Shown here one piece after another: positions 26,760-39,003 of a DNA stretch of 64,000 nt. The DNA is taken from positions 81,446,017-81,510,016 of the forward strand of contig NC_044030.1 of assembly GCF_900496995.4 (NCBI RefSeq), written 5' to 3'. Position 1 is the first letter of the stretch, and the number at the start of each line of letters is the position of its first letter. The notes beneath the pieces are model-generated. The model worked only from the letters and a program-made list of their open reading frames with translations. It ran no database searches and was not told the DNA's origin. The DNA comes from Aquila chrysaetos chrysaetos. Taxonomy: Eukaryota; Chordata; Aves; Accipitriformes; Accipitridae. Made by a program: the position numbers and the translations under genes.

Positions 26760-28306
26760 GCACTTGGCAAGTTTCTCCCTGACAAAATGTCCATCTGTAA
26801 AAAATAAACAGAACAATAACACCTTGTAGGCATGATGTAAGTGTTGCTTGGGTTTTATTTTTGTACAGATATTTATATATTTAATTAAATACAGTCCTGG
26901 CAGCTTTGTAATTGCTTAAGAGTATTCTAACAAAAGCCTAACTGCTGAAGTGGGCAGAATTGCATGTTCCTTCATTTTTCTTGCTCTCCTTTAGCGTATT
27001 CTGTGCAGTGCAGCAATGAGCGTATGATTTACTATTGTCCTGGAACAATCTCTGCAAAACCTTGCCTTTGATTCCCCTCCCCACCTTCGACTGTTCATAC
27101 GCACAGATACACATTTTGTATCCAGAGCGGTCCCAAGGGAAGATCAAATTCGTCCCTTGTATAACTACCCTGAAGTCAGTGAAGTTTCACCATCACGGCT
27201 GAGTTTGGCCCCTTCAAGCAAAGCTCTGCAGCAGTTACAAGATATGTATGAAACAACCCAAAAGGTATTCCCTTCCACCCCGTGAAGCAGCAGATCAGAC
27301 AGACAGATGGAACAACAGACAGACAGGAACAGATAGGATTTGCTCTGAAAAGAAGAAATGGTGAATACTTTCATGGCTGAGCTAGGAGTGATGCAGTTCC
27401 GGAAAAAATTTTGGAAAGTAATTTCAGGGACTTGGAGGCAAGTTGCAACGAATGAAATAGAAGTTACCAATTAGAAGAAAGAACAAAGTGTTTTCAAGCA
27501 CGCTTACATCAGGTCCTACGCCTTTAACACCCTTGATGTTATAGGACACATCTGGCCAATAGATACAACCAGTGTGTGACTTCTGAAGATGCTGTAGTGC
27601 ATCTTTATAAAACACCACAGAACAAAATAAAAACTGCCCAGAAGTTGACTTCTGAACAACCTTGATTCTAGAAAATAAGTAACTCCCAGCCAGCAGCTGG
27701 TCAAACTCACAAACTGCAGGGTAAAACTCACATTCAAAGGTTTCGCGCATGGACTCATTACCAAAGCCAAGTCCTTTGGTGCAAAGCCATTATGCGAGAG
27801 CAAATCTCAGTGATGAGATCAATGCTACAGCTATTCCTGAAACTTTGTTGTTTTGTGAAAAAAGTTCCTGCTCACAGCAGCTGCCATGAAACTAATGAAT
27901 GGACTTTGTCCTCAGGGAGAACTTGTCCTGTGCTCAAGGAGCTTTAGATCAGGCTGAAAGCTGTTGGTTTTCTGTGGTGAGGCTTGCTACGGACAAGCAA
28001 AGAAATATGAAGAAGCAGAGACTCACCTTTTCCTAAAGAAAAGTTAGGCCTTGGTAACAAAGTCATTCCCTGCTAACTCTCTGGATGATCTAACACTTTA
28101 TAGCATTTTTAGATGCACCTTTCCAACCTTAATGTCATTCACAGTTGTTTGTATAAAGATATAGCAGGATTGTTTGTTTTTTTGGGGTTTTTTTTCTGTT
28201 GGATAATCAGAGATACCAAACAAATATTTGGAGGTTTTAGAGCTCAATGGCACAGAATACCTCAAAGACAAATCATCTGAGATACTTTTAGAAAAGATCT
28301 AGTGGC

Positions 28307-28328
28307 TTTTTTTTTTTTTTTTTTTTTT
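28307..28328 (+). repeat. T22 homopolymer
   Basis: Twenty-two T in a row. A second T-rich tract, including T24 at 29375-29398, lies about 1 kb further on. Confidence 0.9.
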
Positions 28329-28663
28329 GAAGAATAAGAATCAGGCTAACCTTTTCATGTACATTAAGCAACAGTATTGATCTGCATACCTCCAGGGACA
28401 GTTTATAGGCAGAAGAGGTCAGGAAGAAATGCTCCCAGTTGCACAGCAGGGTGTTCAATGGGAGGAACTACAGGGAGATATTTGTTATTCACTATTTCCT
28501 GGAAAAATCTCACTGACCTCTCCAGTGCTCCTCCTTGCTGTAAAAATTTATGTGGGGAATGAACCCAAACCAAAGCACCAGATTAAACTACTGAGCCTGG
28601 GATGGAATGGGAGAGGTTACCCAGCACAGAGCGAATAACAGTTTTGAGTCCTAATGCTATAAA

Positions 28664-28682
28664 TTTGGACTGAAAGTCCAAA
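28664..28682. repeat. Small perfect inverted repeat
   Basis: TTTGGACT and AGTCCAAA are separated by GAA. A short stem-loop; not accompanied by a T run or other terminator sign. Confidence 0.7.
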
Positions 28683-29345
28683 ATCTGCAGCCAAGGTACC
28701 TTTTCAAATTTCCAGGTATCCACTGCAATATCGTTCCGATAGTTGGAGATTTCTCCCCTAGTCACTTTTGGAAATAGATTGTCCTTTCTGGAAACCAGAG
28801 CTGGAAAAAAGGAGCAGCTGCAATCAAGCTATCTTTTGTCTAGATCCTGCTCCCTATCTCTTCCAGCCTTTCCCCCAGAAAAAAATAAAAATTGTAAAAA
28901 GTCAAAAAGTAACATACAAGCATTTTATAGCTGTGTGGGCATGTATTTGCATGCATGTGAAAGAGAGAGATGGGGAGAGGATTCCTGCCCCAGAAGTGTG
29001 ATTAAATCCAAAGCAGGTTGATAAAGGATCTACTGTACTAGGATGTATTAAAAAAGAGAGTTATTGTATCTTCTGAACTGATCAAGGTGATAAAGTAACT
29101 GATCACACAGAACTGCTGGAACTACACCCAATTCTACTCCATGAGTAAACAGAGTCCTGTGGCTCATTCAAGAGGCTATAAATTTAAGCTTAGTATTTCA
29201 GGTCTATATCTAAAGAGTGACAGAACCTCATATCTCCTGATTCATCCAGAAAGAATGCATCATCTTTTTGTACCAATCTAATCAGGAACACTTTTGCCAT
29301 GTCCATTTTTCTTTTTAAGTCAAAAAAGGCACAGAAGAGATTTAT

Positions 29346-29398
29346 TCTTTTTTTGTTCTTTTCTTTTTTCTTTCTTTTTTTTTTTTTTTTTTTTTTTT
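29346..29398 (+). repeat. T-rich tract
   Basis: Pure T runs with C and G interruptions, ending in T24. Confidence 0.9.
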
Positions 29399-30325
29399 CC
29401 CCTCCTGGATGTGGGGAAAATAAAACCAACCTCGACTTCGCCAAGCCTCTGACACAGGTATCCTGACTGTACAGCTCACGCTAGCGCAGTTAATTTCAAC
29501 CCTGTGCTTTAAGTACCATCTAGTGGTTAGAAATATATTTGCATGTCTGTTGGCGTATTTTCGAAATCCGATTTCTGTATCTTTTAGAGATGATCTAGTC
29601 TCATCATTTTCTGAAATGAAATAAAAAGAAACACTCTTTCATTTATTATTCTTCCCTTTTTTTTAAAGAAAATAAAATCATGTCTTTTTACCCACCTTGT
29701 CTCAGTTCCACTGGGAGCACTGAAATGTTCATCAACTTCAGAGAAAAAAGGGCTCAAGAAAAATGTAGCTGTGCGTTTTTTTTTCTTTTCTTTTTTTACA
29801 GATAGAAAATAAATGTCAATGCATGAGCCTTCGTTTACTTATATTTTAAAAAAAAAAAGGGATTTTTTTTCATTAAGAGCTCAACCCATATGTCTCTGAA
29901 TATGCATTTGAGAATTGGCCTTCAATTTGAGCCATTTATTACTTTTGAAAGCATTGCTCCATCTATCTGTCTGTCTTAAATTAATATCTCTCTTTGTGTG
30001 TTCCCCTTTCCATATTGTCTGCCATCTGTTATATGATTACTGAGAGATAATGCCTGGTTCACTTGTTTGATTAGTTATCTTGCTTTCAGTTTCAGTGGAC
30101 GTTGGTTAAATACCCACGGTGTTGTCCTCCTGATATCAGCAAAGTTATACCATAAACAGGTAGAGGTAACCTCCTCCTTTCTACAAAATCTGTGTGATTC
30201 TTTTCTAGTGTAAGACTCCAAATGTTAGTTATGTAAGTCGTAACCAGTTACCTTTAAAAAATAATTTGGGAGAAATTAGATCTTGTATCATCCTAAAACA
30301 GACATTTACGACAGATTAATTCAAG

Positions 30326-30694
30326 ATGTTGCTTAAGGCACCTGTCTTCTCCGCGGATCACGGAGGGAGCTCATCGATGCAGGTCAGGCGAGGCCCCTGG
30401 ACCACGATTCAGTTCCTCGCCGTCGACCTCCAGCGTTGGTCAAGCTCCCCCAGGCATGAAAGAGCCTTCAGGAGACCTGCCCTCTCCCCGACCCGCAGCT
30501 CAGGGTCAGAGAATACTAAGAGCAGCTCAAAGGGCCTGAAATCAGATAGTTTGAGTCCCTACATACCTAGCCTCTCCTTATCTCCTGGGGACGATGCTGC
30601 TCACCCAATACCAGGCACCAGGACGGCTCCAATAGCTCCCCAGGAGCTGCCAGCAGCACTGACTAAGTCCCTAACGGCTATAAGGACAGCTTAA
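30326..30694 (+). other. 122-codon ORF in GC-rich block, unknown
   Basis: ATG-initiated open frame rich in Ser, Pro, Ala and Arg, without recognisable domain, signal peptide or membrane segment. CpG is retained in its first third (about 30348-30435). The lack of stops fits low-complexity GC-rich DNA as well as a real gene. No splice-linked neighbour is seen. Confidence 0.15.
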
Positions 30695-33029
30695 ACACCA
30701 GCCTAGGCATAAACATCCCTAGGTGTCTAAATTCAGGTGTTTTACTTACGCACACTATCCCACTCAATATTTTAGTCAGCTAAAATTTGGCAAGACGAAT
30801 TCCACCTCGGAAGGTTGCTAATTTCACCTTGTAAGTCTAACTGGCAAGTGATGTGAGAAAAATAGAGACAATAAAACATTTATCATTCTCACACTGCCTC
30901 AGCACGGGTTATTACCCTCTCAGAGTTTGTCCCCACAAACATTCAATTTGGTGTTTGTCACAAGTGATGGAGCAGGATCCCATAAAGAATGTCCTGCTGC
31001 TGCTGGAAAATGTTTCTGTCCCTGGTTCTCCGTCCCAACTGCTTATTCCCTCACCCCCACGCTGGAGATATCCAGCCAGATCTGCATGTAGCCATAGTCT
31101 AACTCTGGAGATACCAAGAACATGTGCATGGGAGGAATTCTTATATGACAGTTTAAAAAAGTCAGTTAAGTTCCTAACTGAGAAAAGCAAGAATCATTTA
31201 AGTACATCCCATTTGACAAAATTTAGAGATTAGCCCTTTTCCTGTTAGAATACTGTTCATGCTGCTTGTATCATATATCATAAATTGCTGCCTAACATTG
31301 AGCTGTGAAGTTTCATCCTAGAAATTCTGCTGGAGACATTTTGACATGAGCACAAGATTTATTGCTGGGCAGCTAGTGGATCTGATGTCTGTGATGACAG
31401 ATATTCTTTTTTCAAATGAGTATAATGACACCAAAAAGAACAGCATCAACCTTAATGTCCCTGAAGTCTTTTTCTGTGAGCTGCAGATGTACCCACATGC
31501 AGATTTCTGAGGAATCCCCATTAGCAGACGCAGCAGCATCACATAAGGTTATCGAGGAGGAAAAAACGTGCATGTTTGTTTTATCAGGCAAATGCATTTT
31601 TCCCAGGGTTGGGGGGCAGGAGGGTGTGATTGAGTCCTGGACTGAAGCTAAACTAGTCGGGAGATCCTGCTCTTACACTGGAAGATATTGCACATCTGCA
31701 CGCTAAAGCACATTTCTGTTACGTTACCCAGAGCGAATAGTTTATTACGTATCATTACCTCCGAACAACAGATAATCAATTTGGATGTGTCCTTATTTAC
31801 CTGGACAAACACTGGAAGGCTTTGCAATTTAATGGCCTAACAGTTTGTTAGAACAAATAGACCTATTCAATTCTGAGATCACAGTCAATCTGACGGTTTA
31901 TAGCTGGTTGGTTTCTGCTTTCGAACTGTGAAACCCTGATTTGTTTTCAAGGTGTAAAATTAGCAGTAACATTTTCACATGCTAACGGATAAGTCCCTTA
32001 TTGAAACATATGACTGCACTTGCTCGTTGTAGAGTGAAAATAGCCTTGCTCAAAAACCCAGCACAAAGCCTGTGGCCCGCCTGAATTTCACACAAGCCCT
32101 GATGTGATGCCAGGTGTGAACTGGCCCAGACACCGGCTGTCTGCACAAGAGTAAATTTCAACTATTAATTTACAGGTTGAAGCAGGAGGTTTTCCACTCA
32201 TTATTAAATTATACTATTTGTATGCAGCTCTGTAAAGCAGCAATGGGGTGCTTGAAGCGAACATGGGCATTTAAAACAGTAATTCTTCATTTCATCTCTG
32301 AAATGATTAGCCTTGGTAAATCATTCCAAACACTGAAAAGAGGTGTTAAATCATGTCCCCTTGGTTTAGCAATATATTCCACCTTGTAATCACACCAGTG
32401 TAAATAAGCACAAGGTTAAAAAATAAAGGAATATCTCAACTCAAACCTCTGCCTTCAGATCTTAGAAGCCAAAGGAGTCAGAACAACATATAAGGAAAGG
32501 AAAAGCAACAAGGGGAGAAAATGCATTTTACCATATTAATGTGGTGGTTATTTTTTTCTGTTTAGTTGGGTAAGCCAAACTAAATCCTCAGAATCAGAAA
32601 GCCAAAGTAAATTTTGAACATATCAAACTAGACTTCAGTGAGACAGCTGAAGATGGAGAAAGGAAAAAGTCTGGCAAGTGAAACAGGCTGCACATGTAGC
32701 AGTTCCAGTGAAAAGCATCAGGCCTGTAATCTGTTTTTTGGCCAGCGTGGAATGAGTTGCTGTTTCCAGTACAAACATCACCTTATCCAGCAATATCCCA
32801 GCATTAATCTGCTTGAGAGACTTATTGGAGTTTGGACTTCTAAAGAAGACACTTATTAGGACGCACTGAAGTATATATGTGGAGTGTATGTGATAAGGAG
32901 ATACTTCAGAATATATAGTGATGTTCAAAGAGGATGCTTCAAAGTGGCGTGTGGCTGCTTCCAGCACACTCTGTCCAGAGGACAGCTGCACCCAGCTATG
33001 CAATTTATCTGCACTTATCTGCATTTTTC

Positions 33030-33680
33030 ATTGTTTTTCTCTAACTTGAATATTTTTTCCTCCTTCCAGGGATTTGTCCCCATGAGGAAAGATAATTATA
33101 CAGTAATAATATTACTTCCCTGCCTTGCCCCCACCCCTTTTGGTTTAAAAGCCCATTCTCTTTTAATCTTTCCACATAAAATAGGTTCTATATTCCCCTG
33201 TTAATTTTAATAGTCCTTCTCTGTACCCACGCCATTTCAAATTTGTCTTTTTGTGGCCATTAGTGCCTTCAAGTTCCTGTTAGAATTTTTTTGTACTCGC
33301 CTTTCTTTTAGTTGCATCACTTTAATGATTCACAGACATCACACAACTTCTAGAAAGCCCAGGTCTTTCCCCTTTCTCAGTAATAACTGATGATCTCTCT
33401 ATTTAAATCAGAAATGGCTAGGTTAAAATTCCTTACGAGTGTTATCACAAAACTGGTTCAAAAGGGGTCCTATGAGCAACCTGAAGGAAAGATGCACATC
33501 CGACACAGTGTTTTGATAAAGTCCATTTACATTTTGGTTATCTTACCCTTGTACATGCTGAGATGGATTACTTTTTATTTAATAAAAATTCCCACTTAAG
33601 TCATTTAGATTGAATATAACAATTTGCTGAATTGTGTGTTACTTAATCACCAATCTACAGAGAACAGGTATGTCACAAGC
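33030..33680 (-). mobile_element. Probable ancient CR1/L3-like LINE fragment
   Basis: The stretch at 33177-33262, with TAGGTTCTATATTCCCCTG, TTCTCTGTACCCACGCCA and AATTTGTCTTTTTGTGG, follows the pattern of the CR1 3' ORF2 region in reverse. A second stretch at about 33530-33640 (CTTACCCTTGTACATGC, then AAAATTCCCACTTAAGTCA) resembles the part further upstream in the element. Very decayed; an alignment is needed to prove it. Confidence 0.45.
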
Positions 33681-36440
33681 ACCTCAAGAAGTCGTATGTG
33701 AGAAGTAAAACCGCACAAGACACACAGAACACAACTACCCCAGTAGCTCTAGCTCAGATAAGGGCATCCATGAACTTAGGATGCTTCGTTGCCTTATTCA
33801 ATTCCCAGTGATACTATTAACATCTCTGTTTAAAGGCTCCATCATCTAATAATGAAGCTAGTACACACTGCCACTTAGATTTCCCCATCATAGAGCTTCA
33901 AAGCACACTGAATCAGTGGTATTTTGCTTACTCTTCTAAAGCCTTAGATTTTTTTTTTTTTTCAGTTCTTGACAGAAGTGATCATATTTGTCAATCTTTT
34001 CTTGCATTTTCAATTGAAGGTTTTCATCAAATGGAAGAAAAAAAATTCCACAGTGAATCCTTCTCCCTCTTATTAACCATTATCACTAATATTATTATTG
34101 GCATGACCTAACACAGATTTAAGTTCTTTAGCTCTTTCTACTAAGGCTTCTTGCCTCAGAATATCCGTGACTGCCACAGGAAAGGCTTTTATCGGAGGTC
34201 CTGAATAAACTTCCAGAAACATTTTTGGACCAGAGTGCTAGAAGGATTTATTTAGTTATTGTCAGGGATTCATCTTTAAATTAACTGTGCCTTTATAGTA
34301 CTAAAATTCTGCTTTTTCATTAGTGACATAGCTTAATTGCTTCACAATCAGGGGAAAAAAAATTAGAAATAAGAAGAAGAAAGAAAAAAAGAAGAGTAGC
34401 AAATACCTGCCTGACTTAACCACATTAAGCAGCATGGTGCAGAATATAACTTAACAGTCCAGTGAACTGTCAGTGGCAGAAGTAATTGGAAATTGGTGGG
34501 ATAGTTCTTCATGTGATGGGGATGGGAGTTTTTCATGCCTATTTTTAATGGGCAAATAGCTCTCAGGGCAGCTTCGTATTCTGACATTAATTTGTAAAGA
34601 TCCTTTATAATGTAGAAAAGTTAAGATAGCAAAAAAAAAAAAATTCCAATTACATGTTTAATGACTTGGCATTTGTGGTAATGCTATCTAGCACTAATTC
34701 ACCTGTTAGAAAACAGTCTATCTTTTAGCCCCTGGGGTTAATAGAGTGCAAAAGCCTAGTCTTATCAGAGGGTGGGAGAAAACTGATTAATTTTTTCCTA
34801 CAAATAAGAAAGAAAAGCAAGAATGACACAATTGATTATGCATTTTCAACTTGCTTTTTGAGCTTAGACTATTTATTAAATACCTTTTTAAAGAAAATAA
34901 CAAACTTCTAATTGCTGGTGTCTATCTGGCCCTCAGTATTTTGCAGAGAGGCATGGGGGACTTCAGTCCCTTTGTACCCAACACGAGCACCCACTGGAGT
35001 GAGGCATATACCCATATCGTGCCGTGGGGCTGCAGCGATGATGCCGTATAGCCTGCCCTTGAGATCAAAGCCTCCTTCGCTTCTGTATGGAAATGGGATC
35101 CATAATAAAAAACGTCGTTTGATCAGTCAATAGGTGGATGGATGGATTTATCCAGTCCTCAGCTGCATACTCATAACTACAGCGAAATCAATAGCAGATG
35201 CTTAAATGGAACTAAGAGCAGAATTTGTTCCACAACAGCAAAGAAATACAGTTTATGCAAACATTCATATCCATTTACATGTCTGTCTTTATCAGCCACT
35301 GCTGTATTTGCATCTCACCCTGGATAAAAGGTTAGCAAAGGCATTTGTAATGAACCCTTCCATTTTAAAACATTTAAATAGCCTGTAGTATAAACTGCAT
35401 ATTCTAACTGACTGCTCTGGTGTGAATTTTTGAGTCCACTGAAAGGAAGAGAGGCAGCATTTACCGTGTTTATGCAACATCTTCCTTTGCTTAATACCAG
35501 ATTTGTCTGTGTCAAGGCTAAACCAGGATTAGCAGCAGAAATACTAAATGATGTTAGAATTCACGCATCCCTGTCTAGCCCATGTAGAACATGGAGATAC
35601 TGGTAATATCAAAAAAAACCCAAACAAAACAACCAATTGTCATCAGTCCAATCTCTAAAACTAGGAGTTTCACATTAAAGATAAGTGCTGTCTAATGGCT
35701 GGAAAACAAGCCCAGAAATCAGGGCTTATCTCCCCTGTTCCTAACTCAGCTCGTGGTTCATCTGTCAGGAGCTAATGAAGGCTGAATACTGAGCATCCAG
35801 AATACTGAAATCCAGTGATTTCATCTGGAATTCTGTAACCTTGGGTTTTCTGAGCAGTCAGCCTGTACAACTTGCTCCTGAGCCCTTTAGGGTCAATTAT
35901 AATTTTGTCATTAACTTCAACTGGAGGGTAAAACATCGCACTTTATATTCCCTGTACCTCAGCACCTCCCATCTGTGGCATGGAAGCAACAAAACCCAGC
36001 GCACCCTGAACAATTTGGACGTTTCTGGTGCTTAGAGAACTAACACTTGCAATGTGCCCTTTTGTGATCTGGTGGTTACAGAGAAAAATACATAAATCTC
36101 AGCTTAAGGGTGAGATTCACCTCATTTAACGTTAGCTTATAAAGGCAGTGTTTAATACAAGTCAGTCATCTAAGTTCCTTTTACAATTTTTTGACAAAAA
36201 CAGGGTTGCAAACAGTGGTACATCCTGGCCTCACACAATTATTGAAGGTAAGTGTGATTATATTGGTCTTAAATGTTACCGTCTCCTTCCCTTGACTCTA
36301 AAGCAAGGTGAGGCTAGCCTAGACAAGGTAGAATTATGATTCCAAACATAACAGCATCATTTTAAAGCAATTAAAAATCTTTTGCTTATGGCCTGAAGCT
36401 TTATTTGGATTCGGATGCTATGAAAATGGACTCCTCTGTA

Positions 36441-36471
36441 AGTGGATGGATGGGTGGATGGATGGATGGAC
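36441..36471 (+). repeat. (GGAT)n microsatellite
   Basis: About seven copies of GGAT/GGGT in tandem. Confidence 0.85.
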
Positions 36472-38991
36472 GCACTAAATTTTGCCTTTACATGCCTGGT
36501 CAAAACTTATGTTTACGGTGTTTCATTTTTTTAAAAAGTTGCTATTATCATTGCTTCTTATTTGGAACAACCTAAAAGAGATGTTCAGCTACTTTGGGGA
36601 AGCACGGGGTACAGGTGAAAATATGACCCACTCTTATAAAAGACTCAAACTTGTTTTCCCTAAGTTAGTTGAAAGTGATGTGCCCTCATTCCCATGGCAA
36701 GGAACATTTCCTTTAGTGCAGCTGACAAGTTTTTCAAGGTGTTTCTGCACATCCTGTAGGGAAAGCAAATTGTCATCAAAATTGAAAATTCAGAATATGG
36801 TGGTTTTTTTTTTTTTCCCCTGAAGGTCCTTAGGGCTCTTGAAATGCTAAGTAGAAAACTGAGCTCAATGCATATGGAGGAGATTTTCATATTTTAAAAG
36901 ACAGACAGAGTGTCAGCCGGCAGACGCAGCAACTCCAAGAATCTTCAAAAAGGCAGAAGCAGAAAAGTTTACTGCTTGTTCGGCGGACACATTATTTTAA
37001 CCTGTGTTCTGCAGATTGAGAGGCAGATTGCCTAGGGTCAGAGGGTGACCCTGCCCTGCAGCATGAGTATTATTCCTTTTTTTTTTAAAGTGCAAATTTA
37101 CATTTGGCTGCAACCTGCCTCCTTAATGATGGATCAGCCTTTTGTGCAGGTATAAGCTCTGATTGATGGGGCACGGGGATAGGAAAGGAGAATGGAGAAA
37201 ACAAGTTTATAAATTTGACATAAGATTTGAATCGCAGCAGGAACTCTGCCAGTCTCCTTAGGCATAAAATTGGACTGGCTGGAGATATGTACTGCATGTG
37301 TGATGTTTCAGCACTTACTGCTTTCATTATATCTTTACTTACTCAGTTAACAGACTACTGAACTTGCAAAATCTGGCAGACCAGGTTTTTTTAAAATAAA
37401 TTTTATGATGGGGGAGGGGGAAGAGGAAGTGGAAAAAACTGAAAATTGCATACCAGATCTTCAGCTGGTGTAATCCAATATCATTTAATTGCTTTCACTG
37501 GAGTTATGCTGATTTTCTCTAGCTGATGACCTGACTCAGTATTTTTGTTTTGCTTTAGCTTCCCCCCCCCGCCCTTTCTGAACAGGCTGTGTTGACATTT
37601 CATATTTCCTATATATTATTATTCCTTCCCTTCTTTGTTTTGGGAATTATATGGCTTATTGACTAAACAGCATTAGAAAACTAAAGTTAATGGGCCAAAC
37701 TCTTCCCTAGTGCAACTTTATTGAGTTCAAGTTATATAGAGATGAATGAGTTCAGGGACTTCTCCAAAAGGGTTACTGCAGAGGCTGATTCTATAATAAA
37801 AGGGAAGTCCACAGCTTTGTTGTCATTTCAATGGAAATTAAATGTTGCAAGAAGCCCAGTGCTTTCATCTTCAGCTGATGTGATGAAACCTGAGAGTACT
37901 GAGCACAAAAAGGTAAAATTATACCTCGTTTTAATGGATTAGAACAAACCCTTTAATATTTTCAAGGATGCATTTAATAACACTCCTGTTCATGTCTACA
38001 TATTCCCTGGAGCACTCTGAGTTGTATGGCCAACCAGAATGGCCATCTTCTCCACCACATCTCTATCAATGGCAACTGAGGGAGTGGTTTGCTGACTGGT
38101 ATCGCATCTGTCCCAGGAGCAAGGTGAGACTGTGAGGATCTGGCTCCTTAAAATAGCAGAAATGCAGCACCAGTCTGGATCACGCTCAGAGAAAACAGAC
38201 TCTTATGGATGGGACAAAAAAAAAGAAGATGGTTCCTAACCAGGAGTGTTTTAGGACAACCTTCTCGTGGTCTTAGAGGAGCCAAAAGCCTTTATGCTTG
38301 TAAAGTGGAACTCACCAAGACAGATTGAAAGAGTTGGTGCTGGTAATAGTAGAAGATGGGACTGAATGTGTGAAGAGATGCCTGCAAGTGCATTCTTTGA
38401 GCACAAAGAATGATGCTGTTGTTCTTGGACAGAAGGATGGGGAAACAAGAACTTGGAAAGTTTGTTCAGTGGTAGTGTCACTTAACGGCACACACTAGAC
38501 AATTAGAAAGTACTGTACTTCTTACTGTTGTGTTTAAGAGCTAAGTCCTATGATAGCAAAGCACAGTAGGAATGCAGAAGGGTAGTGACTTCTTCCTCAG
38601 AGAACTCTAATCTAAATCTAACAGTCGTTAGTTATGGAAAAATATAAAATCAGCTGGAAAGTGAACCTTGTTAGGTAAAACATCATTCCATAAACCTAAG
38701 TTATCAGTACTCTGACTTTTCAAATAGAGCTTTACGCATGGATTTGTATTATCCGGATGAGAATCCACAGGGCCACCCTTGTGACAGCCTCAGCTCTCTA
38801 CAGAGGTATATGCTGCTGGCCGAACACTCTCTGTTAGACTTTGGACATTTGCTCCCTGCTCCATATGGTCTAGATCTGAATGTTTTTTGAGCACATTACA
38901 AGAGCAGCTTTGTTCCAAGGCTAGAATTGTGAGAAGGATAAGGTTTTGGACCCAAATGATACTACTAGGTTTGAATTTAACTCCAAATTAA

Positions 38992-39003
38992 GGGGGGGGG
39001 GGG
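38992..39003 (+). repeat. G-run
   Basis: A run of twelve G flanked by AATTAA and TCTTT. Confidence 0.9.

Larger units (their letters stand above)
21001..31000. other. Gene-poor DNA with three GC-richer blocks
   Basis: GC-richer parts lie at about 21170-21720, 23760-24030 and 30340-30690. A possible donor (CACG|GTGAGT) lies near 21269-21277. None of these matches a known protein. The rest is AT-rich with homopolymers and no transposon I can name. Confidence 0.65.

Noticed and set aside
28664..28682. Inverted repeat as a terminator or microRNA hairpin
   Set aside because: The stem is only 8 bp and there is no T run or longer precursor fold visible.
35930..36010. Possible minus-strand MIR-like piece
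   Set aside because: Only a short resemblance to the MIR end (CCTCAGCACCTCCCATCTGT); too weak to list.
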